Assembly (NCBI GenBank): GCA_035222895.1
Contig: JAVYIG010000170.1
Span: 62,001-126,000 of the forward strand
Reading direction: 5' to 3'
Source: Strongylocentrotus droebachiensis
Lineage: Eukaryota > Echinodermata > Echinoidea > Camarodonta > Strongylocentrotidae
Length of the DNA: 64,000 bases
Below, piece by piece: positions 21,801 to 30,978 of this stretch. A program made the translations under genes and the position numbers. Under the pieces are notes generated by a model, which was not told where the DNA came from, ran no database searches, and saw only the letters and a list, made by a program, of their open reading frames with translations. Position 1 is the stretch's first letter, and each line of letters opens with the position of its first letter.

Positions 21801-24800
21801 TTACACCGGCTAATCGTCTTATTGTTCTGTCCGTGAATCTCTGGTTATATTAAATTAGTAATTCTGAGGTGTCTTACAAACCTCTTTTAATGGTTTCAAA
21901 GTTACCATAAATTTCATGGTTATGATCACGTTGCTCACGCTGATTACTAATCTAAGCTGTGAATACGTGATATTTAGGTGTGAAAATAAGTAATTATTAG
22001 GTGTCTTAAAACACCTTTTTAAATGGAGGTCAAAGTTGCCATAAGTTCCGCGGTGATGATCTCGTGACTCAAACGGATTATTAATCTAAGCTGGGCATAC
22101 GTGACTTTTAGTTGTGAAAAATGAGTAATTATTAGGTGTCTTAAAACACCTTTTTTAAATGGTTTCAAAGTTACCATAACTTTCTTGGTGATGATCACGT
22201 AGTTAAAACTGATTACTAATCTAAGCTGTGAATCCGTGATATTTAGATGTGAAAATTAGTAATTATTAGGTGTCTTAAAACACCTATTTAAATGGTAGTC
22301 AAAGTTGCCAGCAGTTCCGCGGTGATGATCTCGTGACTCAAACGGATTACTAATCTAAGCTGGGCATACGTGTTTTCCAGGTGTGAAAATGAGTTATTAT
22401 TGGGTGTCTTGATGGTTTCACAGTTACCATTTAAGTTCCGTGGTGATAATCCCGTGACTGTTGGCATATTTCTATGTTCACCAGCTGATAAATGACTGTT
22501 GGCATTTTTTAATTCCACCAGTTGATAACTGGAGTGTGCATATTTCCAGTTGCACCAGTTGATGACTGACTGTTGGCATATTTCCAGCTGAACCAGCTGA
22601 CACCAATTAATTTGCATATTGAATATGGGGTGCGTGCAGATCAATGTTTTTAAACAATTTATCTGAATTAACAGCATATTTCTTAATTACTGATGATTTA
22701 GTTATGTGCAATTCATTTCGAAAATACTACATATATAAATTACCAGTTATTAGGACATTTCGCTACTTCGTATGAATTACATTTAGTTAAACATGAATAA
22801 GGGAAACATTAACTATGAACTAAATAATTTCAATAAAATACAAGTATATGAAAAAATTTCGATTAATTAAATTATGTAAGTCTACTTATTACCAATGCCT
22901 TTACATTGGAAATACAGACGTACCAGTATTGAAGTGTTGTTGCTGTTCAACTGGTTGGAAGTTTTACCAAATGGTTCTAATGGCTCAGCTAGACCAGTTG
23001 AATTATAACTGGCCTGGATCAAATGGATCATTTAGCCCATTTCAATTTCCAGGGTTACCAGTTGGCATTAACTGGTTCATCAACTGGACCAGTTGCAACT
23101 AGCCTCCTCTTCTGGCATGTTTGCATCCTCCCCCCCCCCCCAAATCCCCTCTCATCCCAAACTGCTTCCGGCGCGCCTGGACGTAATTATGGAAGATCCA
23201 AGACACGATGTTCAGAAACGGGATGAGAACGTCATTATTTTGGTTCATTTATTGTGTAACATTTGCGTTATTATTGGGTTGAACGCGGGTTACGGTAACA
23301 TATTTCCTCTTCGACGTAAATTTCACGTTAATGAAGAACATGATTCATCTCAAGTCAGCCTCGTAATATTCACGTGAATTTCACGCAGATATTTTGACTA
23401 AAACTATCACTAACGCTTCACGTGTTTCTGTGACGCGATAATTTCGTTTATGAAGATGTAATTTCATAACCAAACAAACACGGGAGTATTAGGTTTACAA
23501 ACCAAGGTCTCCAAGGTAGGGATAATCACGTTATTATAATGGTGATATTGCAGTGACAATTGCGTGATTTAGTGTACGTGTGTTTCAAGTTACCTAGTGC
23601 AATAAACGTATTAACACATTTACGTAAATGTCCGGTGTTTGTAGAACGTAACTCTCCTCAAGTCGATACCTTGATATTGACGTGATTTTCACGTGATTTT
23701 GTTTATTGGGGAAGTAGTCATCTTAAATTAATTTATAAAAACAAGCAATTGAATAAAATTGTTTAGATCTTTATAATGTTTATGAATATTTTAATAATAA
23801 TTATTTTTTCACCGAGGCTTTGAATGAATAAAGAGATGCAGAGTGTTTAATATTGTCAGGTAAAGCATTCCAAATATCCGTACCATGGTGTCTTATCGAT
23901 TTATAGGCCATAATATTATTTGCGGGTTAGTTAAGGAGGTCGGATGAGTGTCGTGTAGGACACAAATGTATATTAATTTTGTACACACAAAAAATATTTC
24001 GAAATGCTAATGGTATAGTATTCATCCAAAATTTATACATAAAGATTGCAATTTGGAAAATGTGAATATCAGCAATTTGTAATGTTTTTAGCTCATAAAA
24101 TATTTGATCAATATGTGCTATATGATGTTAATGTGTACAAATACGGAGTGCCTTCTTTCGGAGACGATATATTAACATAATTTTCATCGAATTACTATTA
24201 CCCATACTATGTTACAATAATATATGTATGACAAAATGAATGAATTGTAAAGCATAAATAGTGACTTTTGTGAGAGATAATACTTCAATTTGTATAGAAT
24301 GCCTATGCCTCTCGAGAGTAACAAGCAAATGTTATTAACATGACTATTGCAAGTTGAATCAATTATTACACCTAATAATTTTGTTACTTCTTTTTCAATT
24401 ATGGGCATGTCATCTATAAAAATGTTATTAGAGTGTAGGTTTTTTAAATAAATGTAATTAGTCTTATTAATATTTTGAGAGAATTTTTTTGGATTTGAGC
24501 AAAGATGATAGTTTATTTAATACTATATTGAGTGTTGTGATAAGAATGTCTTTATGTTAAAAAAATACGTTATGATCCTTTGCGAAAAACATAAGTTTTG
24601 TTCGCAGATAATGCAATAACAATATCATTCATATATATTACAAAACAGTAAGGGACATATGGTGGGGCCTTGTGGTACTCCGCACTTAACGGTGGAAATA
24701 TTAGATAATAATTTAAGAAAAACAAAAACTAGAACAAAGATTATAATTCATAATTCAATGGAGAGAAATAATTGCATTTGTGATCGATAAACTATGTCCA

Positions 24801-24843
24801 TCGTTCCCACCATTCTATCCATCCTCTTATTCCCTCTCTCTTT

Positions 24844-24874
<31 letters not shown>

Positions 24875-26826
24875 TCCTCTCTTTCTCTTCTAGTTCAAGT
24901 ATTTTATCATCAAACATTCCTTTCACTCTATCTTCTTTAATATAGGTGCCAGCAACCAGAAGTGCGCCCAGGACTATCAGGGCACAGAGGCGCTGAGTGA
25001 ACCCGAAAACAGCGGCTCCAAGGCTTTCCTGCAGGGCTTCGGTTCAAACCTCAAACTCTTCATTGATTTCCACGCCTACGGCCAGTACTGGCTCTACCCA
25101 TGGGGTTACACCAGGAGAACCGTTGCACAACCAGATAGAGACGATCAGGTATGACTTGTATTGTGCAGCATTGCACAGTTACACCAATATCTTTGACACA
25201 AGAACGGTTTTTGAAGCCTGTGCCCATTGGTTATATTACATGCGCGCGAGCATACGTTCGAGACTCGCCAAAAGACAACACTTTTTCATATGTGAAACCT
25301 CACTTTATACATAAATTCCTATATACTATGGTTATAATCAACATTTCCAAATGGATTGCAGACATTTATTAGATATGCACGAAATAACGATACAGGTGGC
25401 ATAAAACATTCTCCGGCTGTTTCCACAAAATTACAAAATTACAAGTAAACATAATATTAAAATCACACATAAGAGTAGCATATTGCATGAAATAACATGT
25501 GACTAACAAAGGCAATATGAAATAGAAGACACGCTACAGGTGACGCCGACACGGCCTGGTAGGATATATGGACAGGGAAACCAGATGACGTAGTAGACAG
25601 TTAGAAATAGAGAGAAGATACATGGAATAGGAGACGGGATTGGAGAAAAACAGAATTGAAGTAAATTTCTTCGAAAACACTAAATTTTCCCAGCAAACTT
25701 CCATTTTAACTTATAATTATTTTTTTAAAGATAATATGAAATACTATGATGTCATTTCCACAACAAGTAACTCGTCTGATAGACAAGGGGCTTCAGTTTC
25801 GGTATCATTTCAGGGTTTTTTTTTCCATTTATTTTAGAAAGCTCTAGCCACCGCAGTTGAGAACTCAATCACCTCGGTCCATGGCAAAGACTATTTCGTT
25901 GGCGAATCAGGACCTGATATGTGTAAGTTTATCGTTTCCATAGAAAAAAAGGTTTCTACAAGTTTGTGAGTGTCATTTCGTCTGAACGCGTCAATTACTC
26001 TCTGTCATTTGATAAGTCAAATGCTTGATAATAATTCTTGATAAACAAATAATCTACATTTTAGCAAATGAGTAAACATTGATTGCAGGAGCCTGCAATT
26101 TTTAATGCCGAAATATGGCAACAAATCGATACTTTGAATCATCCTCCTGGTTATCATCATCATCATTATAATTATAATTGCATGGAAAAAAAATCATAAA
26201 TATGAAAAGTTCCAGGCAAAATAGTTATCATTCAGTGTGATGATAAGAATATGTTCCTTTAAAATCATAGCATTATATAATGAAACCAATAGTTGTATGT
26301 AATATCAATCTGCAGACCATTTTCGTTATCATTATCAGCTCAAGGCTCAACAAGAAAAGGCATTCAAGGAATAGATTCCTACCAGATACCAATTTTACTA
26401 GTACTACACACGGGTAATAATATATTGCCGAAGGATATTAGAGCTGGGCTGGGACTCAAATTGCTCATCATGTTATCCACAGTCGAGTGATGTATCTAAT
26501 TTGCCACGTCACCCATACTTTATCATCAATAAAGGACTCGAAACGCGAATCATGATTGTGATCCACAGTCCGGTGGCGTATCCACTATAACACGACACCC
26601 CTAGATTATCATCCATATCAATATCTATATCTCAGATCCCGCCACAGGTGGGAGTGAAGACTTTGGTTACGGCTCCCTGGGTGTGAAGTACAGCTACGTG
26701 GTGGAGCTGAGGGATGAGGGCACCTTCGGGTTCGAGCTCCCCGCCTACCAGATCCAGCCCACCGGTGATGAGATCTTCGCCGGTATGAAGACACTCGGCC
26801 AGCAGCTCGTTGCCGAGTATGCTTAG
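10406..26826 (+). CDS. Gene 2: secreted zinc procarboxypeptidase, M14 A/B type
   Basis: Eleven coding exons: 10406-10488, 11581-11659, 13906-14025, 15677-15787, 16958-17056, 18094-18195, 18951-19058, 19391-19481, 24946-25148, 25838-25922, 26636-26826. All introns are GT-AG. The spliced frame is 1272 bases, 423 residues, the usual length for preprocarboxypeptidases. Residues 1-17 form a hydrophobic signal peptide. About 18-113 are the activation peptide ([21 protein letters not shown]), with Lys113 a plausible tryptic cleavage site. The catalytic domain has zinc ligands His182 and Glu185 (HAREW) and His307 (DFHAYGQ), substrate-carboxylate binders Arg240 (MWRK) and Asn256-Arg257 (LNRN), Tyr361 and catalytic Glu384 (ELRD). 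Cys250 and Cys271 match the conserved disulfide. The specificity position equivalent to 255 is Glu368, not the Ile of CPA or Asp of CPB. The product should remove C-terminal residues from peptides in the gut lumen or another secretory site; the exact preference is inference. Confidence 0.93.
11377..11500. repeat. CAT/CAC microsatellite in gene 2 intron 1
   Basis: An imperfect ATC/CAC tract preceded by a G-rich GGGGAGGGGGGTTAGG stretch. The His-rich frame across it that continues into exon 2 is not the real start of the gene. Confidence 0.8.
11581..11659 (+). CDS. Gene 2 exon 2 (activation peptide)
   Basis: 79 bases: [16 protein letters not shown] and on to DRWAM. The donor is ATG|GTAAGA. The alternative GT eight bases upstream of the chosen one would break the frame into exon 3. 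Confidence 0.9.
12158..12688. mobile_element. TTAA-flanked inverted-repeat element in gene 2 intron 2
   Basis: TTAA at 12154-12157 and 12689-12692 flank ends AGGTACTATGTCCC and GGGACATAGTACCT. The inverted repeat continues through TTTGCAG. The gene 3 intron has the uninterrupted site (GCATTTAAATCAATGG near 34465), so the insertion is specific to gene 2. There is no transposase frame in 531 bp. It is piggyBac-like by its target site only. Confidence 0.85.
13735..13900. repeat. TCTTC-rich polypyrimidine tract before exon 3
   Basis: A CT-rich simple repeat running into the exon 3 acceptor; the gene 3 counterpart (35590-35870) is about 110 bases longer. Confidence 0.85.
13906..14025 (+). CDS. 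Gene 2 exon 3 (activation peptide)
   Basis: Forty codons, phase 0 at both ends: [17 protein letters not shown] and on to RPGLTIETW, the conserved core of the M14A propeptide fold. Gene 3 has Val for the Ile. Confidence 0.93.
14055..14105. repeat. GGGAG-rich minisatellite
   Basis: Tandem GGGAGGGGGAG units about 30 bases after exon 3; a shorter version is at 36022-36066. Confidence 0.85.
14360..14692. mobile_element. GC-rich foldback MITE, copy B, in gene 2 intron 3
   Basis: It is a near-copy of 433-745 in the same orientation, with ends TAATGCTATGGTCACA and GTGACCATAGCTTTA. Gene 3 intron 3 continues across the site (TTTCCGCCAAGGCTCGAAAT at about 36307). Copy B carries about 20 extra bases near its right end, a duplicated CCTAAT(A/T)CC word. 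Confidence 0.82.
15248..15393 (+). repeat. tRNA-like SINE candidate, copy 2, in gene 2 intron 3
   Basis: Box-A-like TGGCAAAGCAATGG at 15255-15268 and box-B-like GGATCAAAACC at 15290-15300, with a GGCCTC/GAGGCC stem between them, resemble a tRNA-derived pol III promoter. The tail ends near GACGTAGGTCCCCTAGTTG. I cannot fix true element ends. Confidence 0.5.
15677..15787 (+). CDS. Gene 2 exon 4 (propeptide to mature-enzyme junction)
   Basis: 37 codons starting [15 protein letters not shown]. Lys113 in VSSKND is the likely activation cleavage site by family position. The YHTYEE at the end is the conserved start of the catalytic domain. Confidence 0.93.
16958..17056 (+). CDS. Gene 2 exon 5
   Basis: 33 codons, phase 0 at both ends: [11 protein letters not shown] and on to KEVYGLR, an N-terminal helix and strand of the catalytic domain. 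A polypyrimidine tract precedes the acceptor TTTGCAG. Confidence 0.92.
17263..17459. mobile_element. 197-bp foldback in gene 2 intron 5
   Basis: The two arms are about 95 bases each and nearly perfectly complementary: ACGAGTACGTTTTTACTGGC at the left and its complement ending GAACTCGT at the right, with a short AGGTCTTTCG-containing loop. It would form a long hairpin in the pre-mRNA. An equivalent copy is in gene 3 at the same place. Confidence 0.85.
18094..18195 (+). CDS. Gene 2 exon 6 (zinc motif HAREW)
   Basis: 34 codons. [15 protein letters not shown] carries zinc ligands His182 and Glu185 (bovine CPA His69 and Glu72). The acceptor is AACAG|ATC and the donor AAT|GTATGT. Confidence 0.94.
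18830..18885. repeat. (TC)n(AC)n microsatellite before exon 7
   Basis: A pure CT run passes into a CA run about 70 bases before exon 7; gene 3 has a longer CT run. Confidence 0.9.
18951..19058 (+). CDS. Gene 2 exon 7
   Basis: 36 codons, [16 protein letters not shown] and on to [10 protein letters not shown]. The buried strand [12 protein letters not shown] is typical of M14 enzymes. Confidence 0.93.
19060..19160. repeat. AG-rich microsatellite after exon 7
   Basis: A GAGA/GACAGAG tract begins at the exon 7 donor. With the CT tract before exon 7 it could pair across the exon. The same pair occurs in gene 3. Confidence 0.8.
19391..19481 (+). CDS. Gene 2 exon 8 (Arg127 and Asn144-Arg145 equivalents)
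   Basis: 30 codons plus one base. [16 protein letters not shown] has Arg240 and the disulfide Cys250. [12 protein letters not shown] has Asn256-Arg257, which hold the substrate carboxylate in the family. Confidence 0.94.
20155..21358. mobile_element. Insertion bounded by 10-bp inverted repeats, gene 2 intron 8
   Basis: AGGTGGGCTG at the left and CAGCCCACCT at the right bound about 1.2 kb absent from gene 3 intron 8. The right end is itself a hairpin (GGTCTGTACGTTATACAGCC). I see no coding region and no clear target duplication, so the class is unknown. Words such as GATGACGTCAT recur inside. Confidence 0.5.
21735..22470. repeat. 134-bp satellite with alternating A/B monomers
   Basis: Monomers begin GGTGTCTTAAAACACC at 21867, 21999, 22134, 22268 and 22402, spacing 132-135, with a more diverged one at about 21735. 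Odd copies share GGTTTCAAAGTTACC and CTGTGAAT; even copies share GGTCAAAGTTGCC and CTGGGCATACG. This gives a 268-bp higher-order dimer. Each monomer starts with an AGGTGT/ACACCT hairpin. Confidence 0.85.
22440..22640. repeat. Short degenerate repeats, GTTGGCATATTTCC..CACCAGTTGA
   Basis: About four units of 40-50 bases share TTGGCATATTTCCAG and ACCAGTTGATGACTG words. They directly follow the 134-bp satellite. Confidence 0.65.
23714..24705 (-). mobile_element. Degenerate non-LTR retrotransposon (LINE) remnant, gene 2 intron 8
   Basis: Read on the minus strand, the order is reverse-transcriptase: VKCGVPQG near 24690, [19 protein letters not shown], then [20 protein letters not shown], a thumb-like [36 protein letters not shown], and near the low-coordinate end the C-terminal signature [20 protein letters not shown]. 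Stops and frameshifts break the frame. This order is typical of Jockey/CR1-type ORF2 proteins. It is a 5'-truncated dead copy present in the same place in genes 1 and 3, so it predates the duplications. Confidence 0.85.
24836..24890. repeat. CT-rich microsatellite before exon 9
   Basis: A (TC)n tract about 55 bases before the exon 9 acceptor of gene 2. Confidence 0.88.
24946..25148 (+). CDS. Gene 2 exon 9 (third zinc ligand)
   Basis: 203 bases. Cys271 pairs with Cys250 in the family. [17 protein letters not shown] carries zinc ligand His307. It ends [13 protein letters not shown]. Confidence 0.94.
25838..25922 (+). CDS. Gene 2 exon 10
   Basis: 85 bases, [17 protein letters not shown] then [11 protein letters not shown]. 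The last base begins the codon for Tyr361, the Tyr248 equivalent, completed in exon 11. Confidence 0.93.
26636..26826 (+). CDS. Gene 2 exon 11 (catalytic Glu, stop)
   Basis: 191 bases. After Tyr361, [12 protein letters not shown] places Glu368 at the S1' specificity position. YVVELRDEG carries the catalytic base Glu384. It ends LVAEYA and TAG. One extra residue lies between these two sites compared with bovine CPA. Confidence 0.94.
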
Positions 26827-27045
26827 TGAGGGATGACCATGATTGCGAATATGGCTACCACAACGACCACGGTGCATGGGGGGGGTATTCTTAGATTTGT
26901 TTTTCTTTATTTTAAAATATTTCAAAATTCGTAAATCTTGAACGTGTTTAGTTAAGCATAATCGTTAACGTGGGCTTTGATGGGAATATAGACAACAACA
27001 ATGTGGGAATGAATGGAGTACAATTGTCATGTAAAATGTTGAGAC

Positions 27046-27051
27046 AATAAA
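27046..27051 (+). terminator. Candidate poly(A) signal AATAAA, gene 2
   Basis: 220 bases after the stop, in sequence conserved after genes 1 and 3 (GTTGAGACAATAAAATATCA). Confidence 0.6.
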
Positions 27052-27120
27052 ATATCATTAAAAAATCAAATATTTTGGCAATTGAAATGATTGCCATTGT
27101 TGCATTCAGACAAGCCTAAA

Positions 27121-28035
27121 ATGAGAGATGCCAGATGGTGACGATTTTGATGATGTTGATGATAGTGGCGGTGATGATGATGTTAATGATGACAATAGCA
27201 GGCCTTAAATTTCAATATTTTTAGGGCAAGGCCACTTTTCTGTAGGGCACATTTCTATATTACAGCACAAATAGGAAGAATTGGAAAGGGCACACAAAAT
27301 CTCCAAGGCCAATGAGAGGGGCATTGAGGCCAATCAAAGGGGCATCCAAGGCCTGGCCTTGGATGGCCTTGGATTAATTTAAGCCCTGCAATAGTGAACA
27401 TGACCATGATGATAATGATTATTAAAGACGATGACGATGGTTATGATGTTGACGATGTTGGCAATTCATGACAATGACAATGAGGATGATGATTAAAGTA
27501 GTTATGGTCATGATCATGACTATGACAACACTAGTGATTATGATGTGGTGATAATGCAAGGGGTGATGGGAATGATGATGAAGGGGAAAAGAAGAAGAAG
27601 AAGAAGAAAATAAGAAAAGGATGATGATGATGATGATCGATGTTGATGATGACTATGAAGATGATAATAACGATCATGATCATAATCATATTAATGTAAA
27701 TTAGGATGATATTGATGAAGATAATAATCGTCATGATTAAGATGATGATTGCGTTGATGATGAAAGAGATGGTGGTGATGATGATGAAGATAATAAAGAT
27801 GATCATGGTCATGATCATGTCATTGAATATGAGGATGAGGGTGATGAATATAATGATAGTCGTGATTAAGATGAAGATTTAGGAGATGATAAAAGAGATG
27901 ACGGTGATTGTCGTGACGATCGATGGTGTCAATGATGAAGATAATAAAGATAATGTTTATGAGAGTGGTGGTGATGGTGACGACGATAATGATAATGGTG
28001 ATATAATGGAGAAAAAAGCCATGATGCTGATATAT
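27121..28035. repeat. GAT/ATG-rich microsatellite array, spacer 2-3
   Basis: The counterpart of 4985-5735, interrupted by the 190-bp element at 27199. Confidence 0.9.
27199..27388. mobile_element. 190-bp MITE inside the GAT array, spacer 2-3
   Basis: CAATAG at 27193-27198 and 27389-27394 flanks ends CAGGCCTTAAATT and AATTTAAGCCCTG. The equivalent sequence after gene 1 (GATGACAATAGTGAAGATGAC, about 5060) is uninterrupted. The interior is rich in GGCCTTGG. CAGG..CCTG ends suggest hAT, but the readable duplication is 6 bp, not 8. Confidence 0.8.
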
Positions 28036-28431
28036 TGCAGATGGCGATGCTATTAATGCTTTTTTGTCATGAATATGTTTTAGGAACGTTAATAGAAGGC
28101 TGCAAAGAAAAAAATGAAGGTACCCGTGCGTTCTTTTATGCTAGCTTATCCCTCTAAACCTCAGCATTATTATCTTTATCAGTTGAGTCTTCAAATATTT
28201 ATAAAATGCTGGAAATTAAAACAACTGTAATGTTTTATGCCTGCTTATGCTCATTAATACGTTGACGATTTTCACTTCACCAGTCTATACAAATGTTAAT
28301 GAACTTTGTGAAGACAAAAAAACAGGGAGTCGTGACAACAGTATTGACGCATTACAGCTGTTCAATTTCTACAAGAGATATACGTTTTTGAGAGTTCAAA
28401 GGGCGTCAACTCTGTATAAGTGATATAAGCT

Positions 28432-28677
28432 CAGTCACGTACGCAGGGGGTGTTTGGGGGTAACCCCCCCCCCCCTACAATTTTTGTTTTAAAAAAAAAA
28501 CCACTGAGCAAAATATCGGTCGGCACGATTTTCAAATTTCGGGGGGCAAACAAAAAAGAAGAAAACAAATGTTGCGCAGCATCCCCCCCACCCCTCCCCC
28601 CACTGAGCGAAATATTGGTCGGCGCGATTTCCAAATTTTCAAACATCCTCCTTGAAAAAATCTTGCGTACGCCACTG
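28432..28677. mobile_element. 246-bp hAT-like MITE, spacer 2-3
   Basis: The ends are CAGTCACGTACGCAGG and CTTGCGTACGCCACTG. The flanking octamers TATAAGCT and TATGAGAT form a decayed 8-bp duplication. Spacer 3-4 shows the empty site (GTGATATGAGATCAACC at about 46658). The body has two GACCGA/ACTGAGCGAAATAT-type repeats and poly-C/poly-G runs, and no coding frame. Confidence 0.8.
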
Positions 28678-29297
28678 TATGAGATCATGCCTTTCTGGCT
28701 CATATAGCCCGAAACCTAATTTTAGATATTATCTAGATCTATTAGGAATAAATTATCGTCAAAATCATTACATAAATTGGGGTAAAAAAAAAAGTTATTC
28801 CACCTTTATGACCGACAGTGTATGTCAAGAACCCTTTCAATGTATTAACTATTGCTATAGCAATCTCCTGGTAGTACAAACATGGGTGAAATACCGAGCG
28901 AGAAAATTTGTATTCAGTAGTTTTAGCACTTTCAATGACAGTCCCTTTCTCCGTTCTCTCAATGGTGTTAGGCAGCTTCAAATCGTTAATTTAGACACTT
29001 TGGTTAGGCCAATTGAAACTTGTTTTTCACATTATGAAGCCTGTGTCTGTGTAATTATCATACACAAGATTCACAAGACCTGAAATGAAGTGCTTTACAG
29101 ATTGTTGTATTGTGCGAGGGAGCGGAGCGACCGAGCTCTAGAGAAACCCATAGCCAAATTAGTGTATAAATCTGTGGTATGTATTGAACAAAAAAGAGGG
29201 CCTGTAACCCCAGCTCTCCCCCCGTAGTAGTATATACCTAAGTAATGGAATTCAAACACAACACAATCGCAAGGAATTTCAAAGAACTAACTCGTAG

Positions 29298-29467
29298 GCC
29301 CAAATTCACAAAGGAGGTTTGTCGACAAACCGAGACAAACCTCCTTTTGTTTCGACAAACCTCCTTTTGTTTTTTACAAACCAGGTTTGTAAAAAACGCG
29401 TCAAAACGCGTCATATGACGTACATAAACCTCGGTTTGTCGACAAACCTTCTTTGTGAATTCGGGCC
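29298..29467. mobile_element. 170-bp AT-rich foldback MITE, copy 1, 5' of gene 3
   Basis: The ends GGCCCAAATTCACAAAG and CTTTGTGAATTCGGGCC are complementary, and GGTTTGTCGACAAACC recurs inside. The gene 2 flank lacks it (about 8969). A second copy at 34279 lies in the opposite orientation. Confidence 0.82.
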
Positions 29468-30830
29468 TCAATGTCCTATCGTAGCGTTCTTAATAATCAT
29501 GTTCGCAGTATGTGATACTGCTCTGTCCGCATATTTCAAAGGTGACACTAACCTTTTAATGGTGGTTGGGACATGCAGTAATATAATTTATGATACTGTT
29601 AGGCCTATACAGGGCGTATAAAAAAACGTGTACCCAAATGTTGGTAGCTCCTAATTAAAAAGTGACAATCAATATGATTTTGAAATTTATTTAATCATGA
29701 AGCGTAACTTGTTTTCTGTCCAATGATATCCTATTCATAATATTTCTACCACGCTTGATTGAGCACTAGGGTCTTTAAACAGTTTGGTCAAAATCGCCCT
29801 GTATACCAAGTCTGGGCTTATGAAACGAATATGCATGTGCTTCGTTGGTCTTAAATCATTTTAAAAGTTAACTTATGCCTCATGCTTCCGTGCTTCATTG
29901 TTTAAAATGATGCATTGTATCTAGGCATTCACATAACCTTGTTTCAATCCCTAGGATAACCTTTAATTATTTTGAACAGCCTACTAACTCCTAGTCTCAT
30001 GATATCTAAGTTCTCTCCGGTCCCTTGTCCGCTGCGCCATTTCACACACGTAAGGAGCATTAAGTGTTTATATCGAAAAGTGAATGAAAACTCAAAAGGT
30101 ACTAAACCCAAATGAAGGAAAGAACACATAATGATAAGTATCCAAGACATTTACGATAGACTTTTATAAAGAAGATAATGTCCCAAATAAATGTTATCCA
30201 ATTTTTATCACTCAAGTGAGAAGGGTTACCTTAAACAAGGGATGTGAATGAATTCATGATTGTAATCATCATAACGAAGATATATCATAAATTTCGTTTG
30301 ATTTCCTTGAGCTTGAGTTAATTTTAACTCAATTTATCTTCATCTGCCTTATAGTCAATATTAATAAGTGAGCAACTGTTGATGGAATGAGATAACCCAC
30401 ATTATGATGGCTTTTGACCGACATTCATTGCTTTCAGCCCAAATTTGGTACAAGAGGATTTTGACAATACTTTTTGAAAAGCCTGCTGCTCAGTCATCCA
30501 TAGCAGCGCAATTATGAATATGGTATCATTAGACAGGGTATCAGTTACCCTTTAACTTGAAATATGATTCTAGGTTACATAGGTTGTAACTTTTTAATTA
30601 GAAGCTATATTAAAGTTTGGTGCACTTCTGTTTTTAATACGCACTGTCTATGTTGATTTGGGCCGAAAAGTTCGATGCCTCACTCGCTTGGCATATAGAT
30701 TTTTAAAAATAATAATTAATCTTTCCTTGTAGACAATAGTGTTCAGCAGATGGTCATAATCTATAGATAAAAACAAAACTGTCACTGATTGATCAGCTAA
30801 GCTGACGTCATAATCAACAGTTTGTAATGT
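29468..30830 (+). other. 5' flank of gene 3, no gene seen
   Basis: It aligns with 8975-10295 with few differences. There is no credible reading frame. The pieces GGCCTATACAGGGCGTATAA and CAGTTTGGTCA resemble old repeat sequence; I cannot name a family. Confidence 0.6.
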
Positions 30831-30837
30831 ATATTAC

Positions 30838-30844
30838 TATAAAT
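30838..30844 (+). promoter_or_regulatory. Candidate TATA box, gene 3 (TATAAAT)
   Basis: 58 bases before the start codon, with the same downstream sequence as gene 2. Immediately upstream (AACAGTTTGTAATGTATATT) there is no palindrome. Confidence 0.6.
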
Positions 30845-30895
30845 GATCAAGGCCACTTCTGATACTGGTTATTTTTCGACACATCGTTGATCAGA

Positions 30896-30978
30896 ATGAG
30901 GGTTACTCTTGGTCTCCTGGCGGTCATTTTGACCGTCTGCTCAGCTTTACCAGTCAGCCGCAAAGTCCGTTATGACAG
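30896..30978 (+). CDS. Gene 3 exon 1 (signal peptide)
   Basis: The protein is identical to gene 2 exon 1; two silent third-base changes are visible (CTC to CTC CTG region and CCG to CCA). Confidence 0.92.

Larger units (their letters stand above)
21436..23710. mobile_element. 2.3-kb inverted-repeat element carrying a 134-bp satellite, gene 2 intron 8
   Basis: The left end CCCAATAAACAAAACAC and the right end GTGATTTTGTTTATTGGG are inverted copies, differing by one base over the first 18. Gene 3 intron 8 has the unfilled site (GTTCATGAATTAGTCATC near 42243). The interior holds a tandem satellite at 21735-22470, a cluster of CCAGTTG/CAACTGG palindromes (22480-23100) and G/C runs, but no transposase frame. 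The superfamily is unassigned. Confidence 0.8.
8397..28730 (+). repeat. Tandem segmental duplication, unit I (gene 2)
   Basis: It aligns by eye with 28735-47560 throughout: 5' flank, all 11 exons, introns and 3' spacer. Unit I is longer mainly because of the 3.5 kb of insertions in intron 8. The start-codon offset between genes 2 and 3 is 20,490 bases. Confidence 0.85.
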
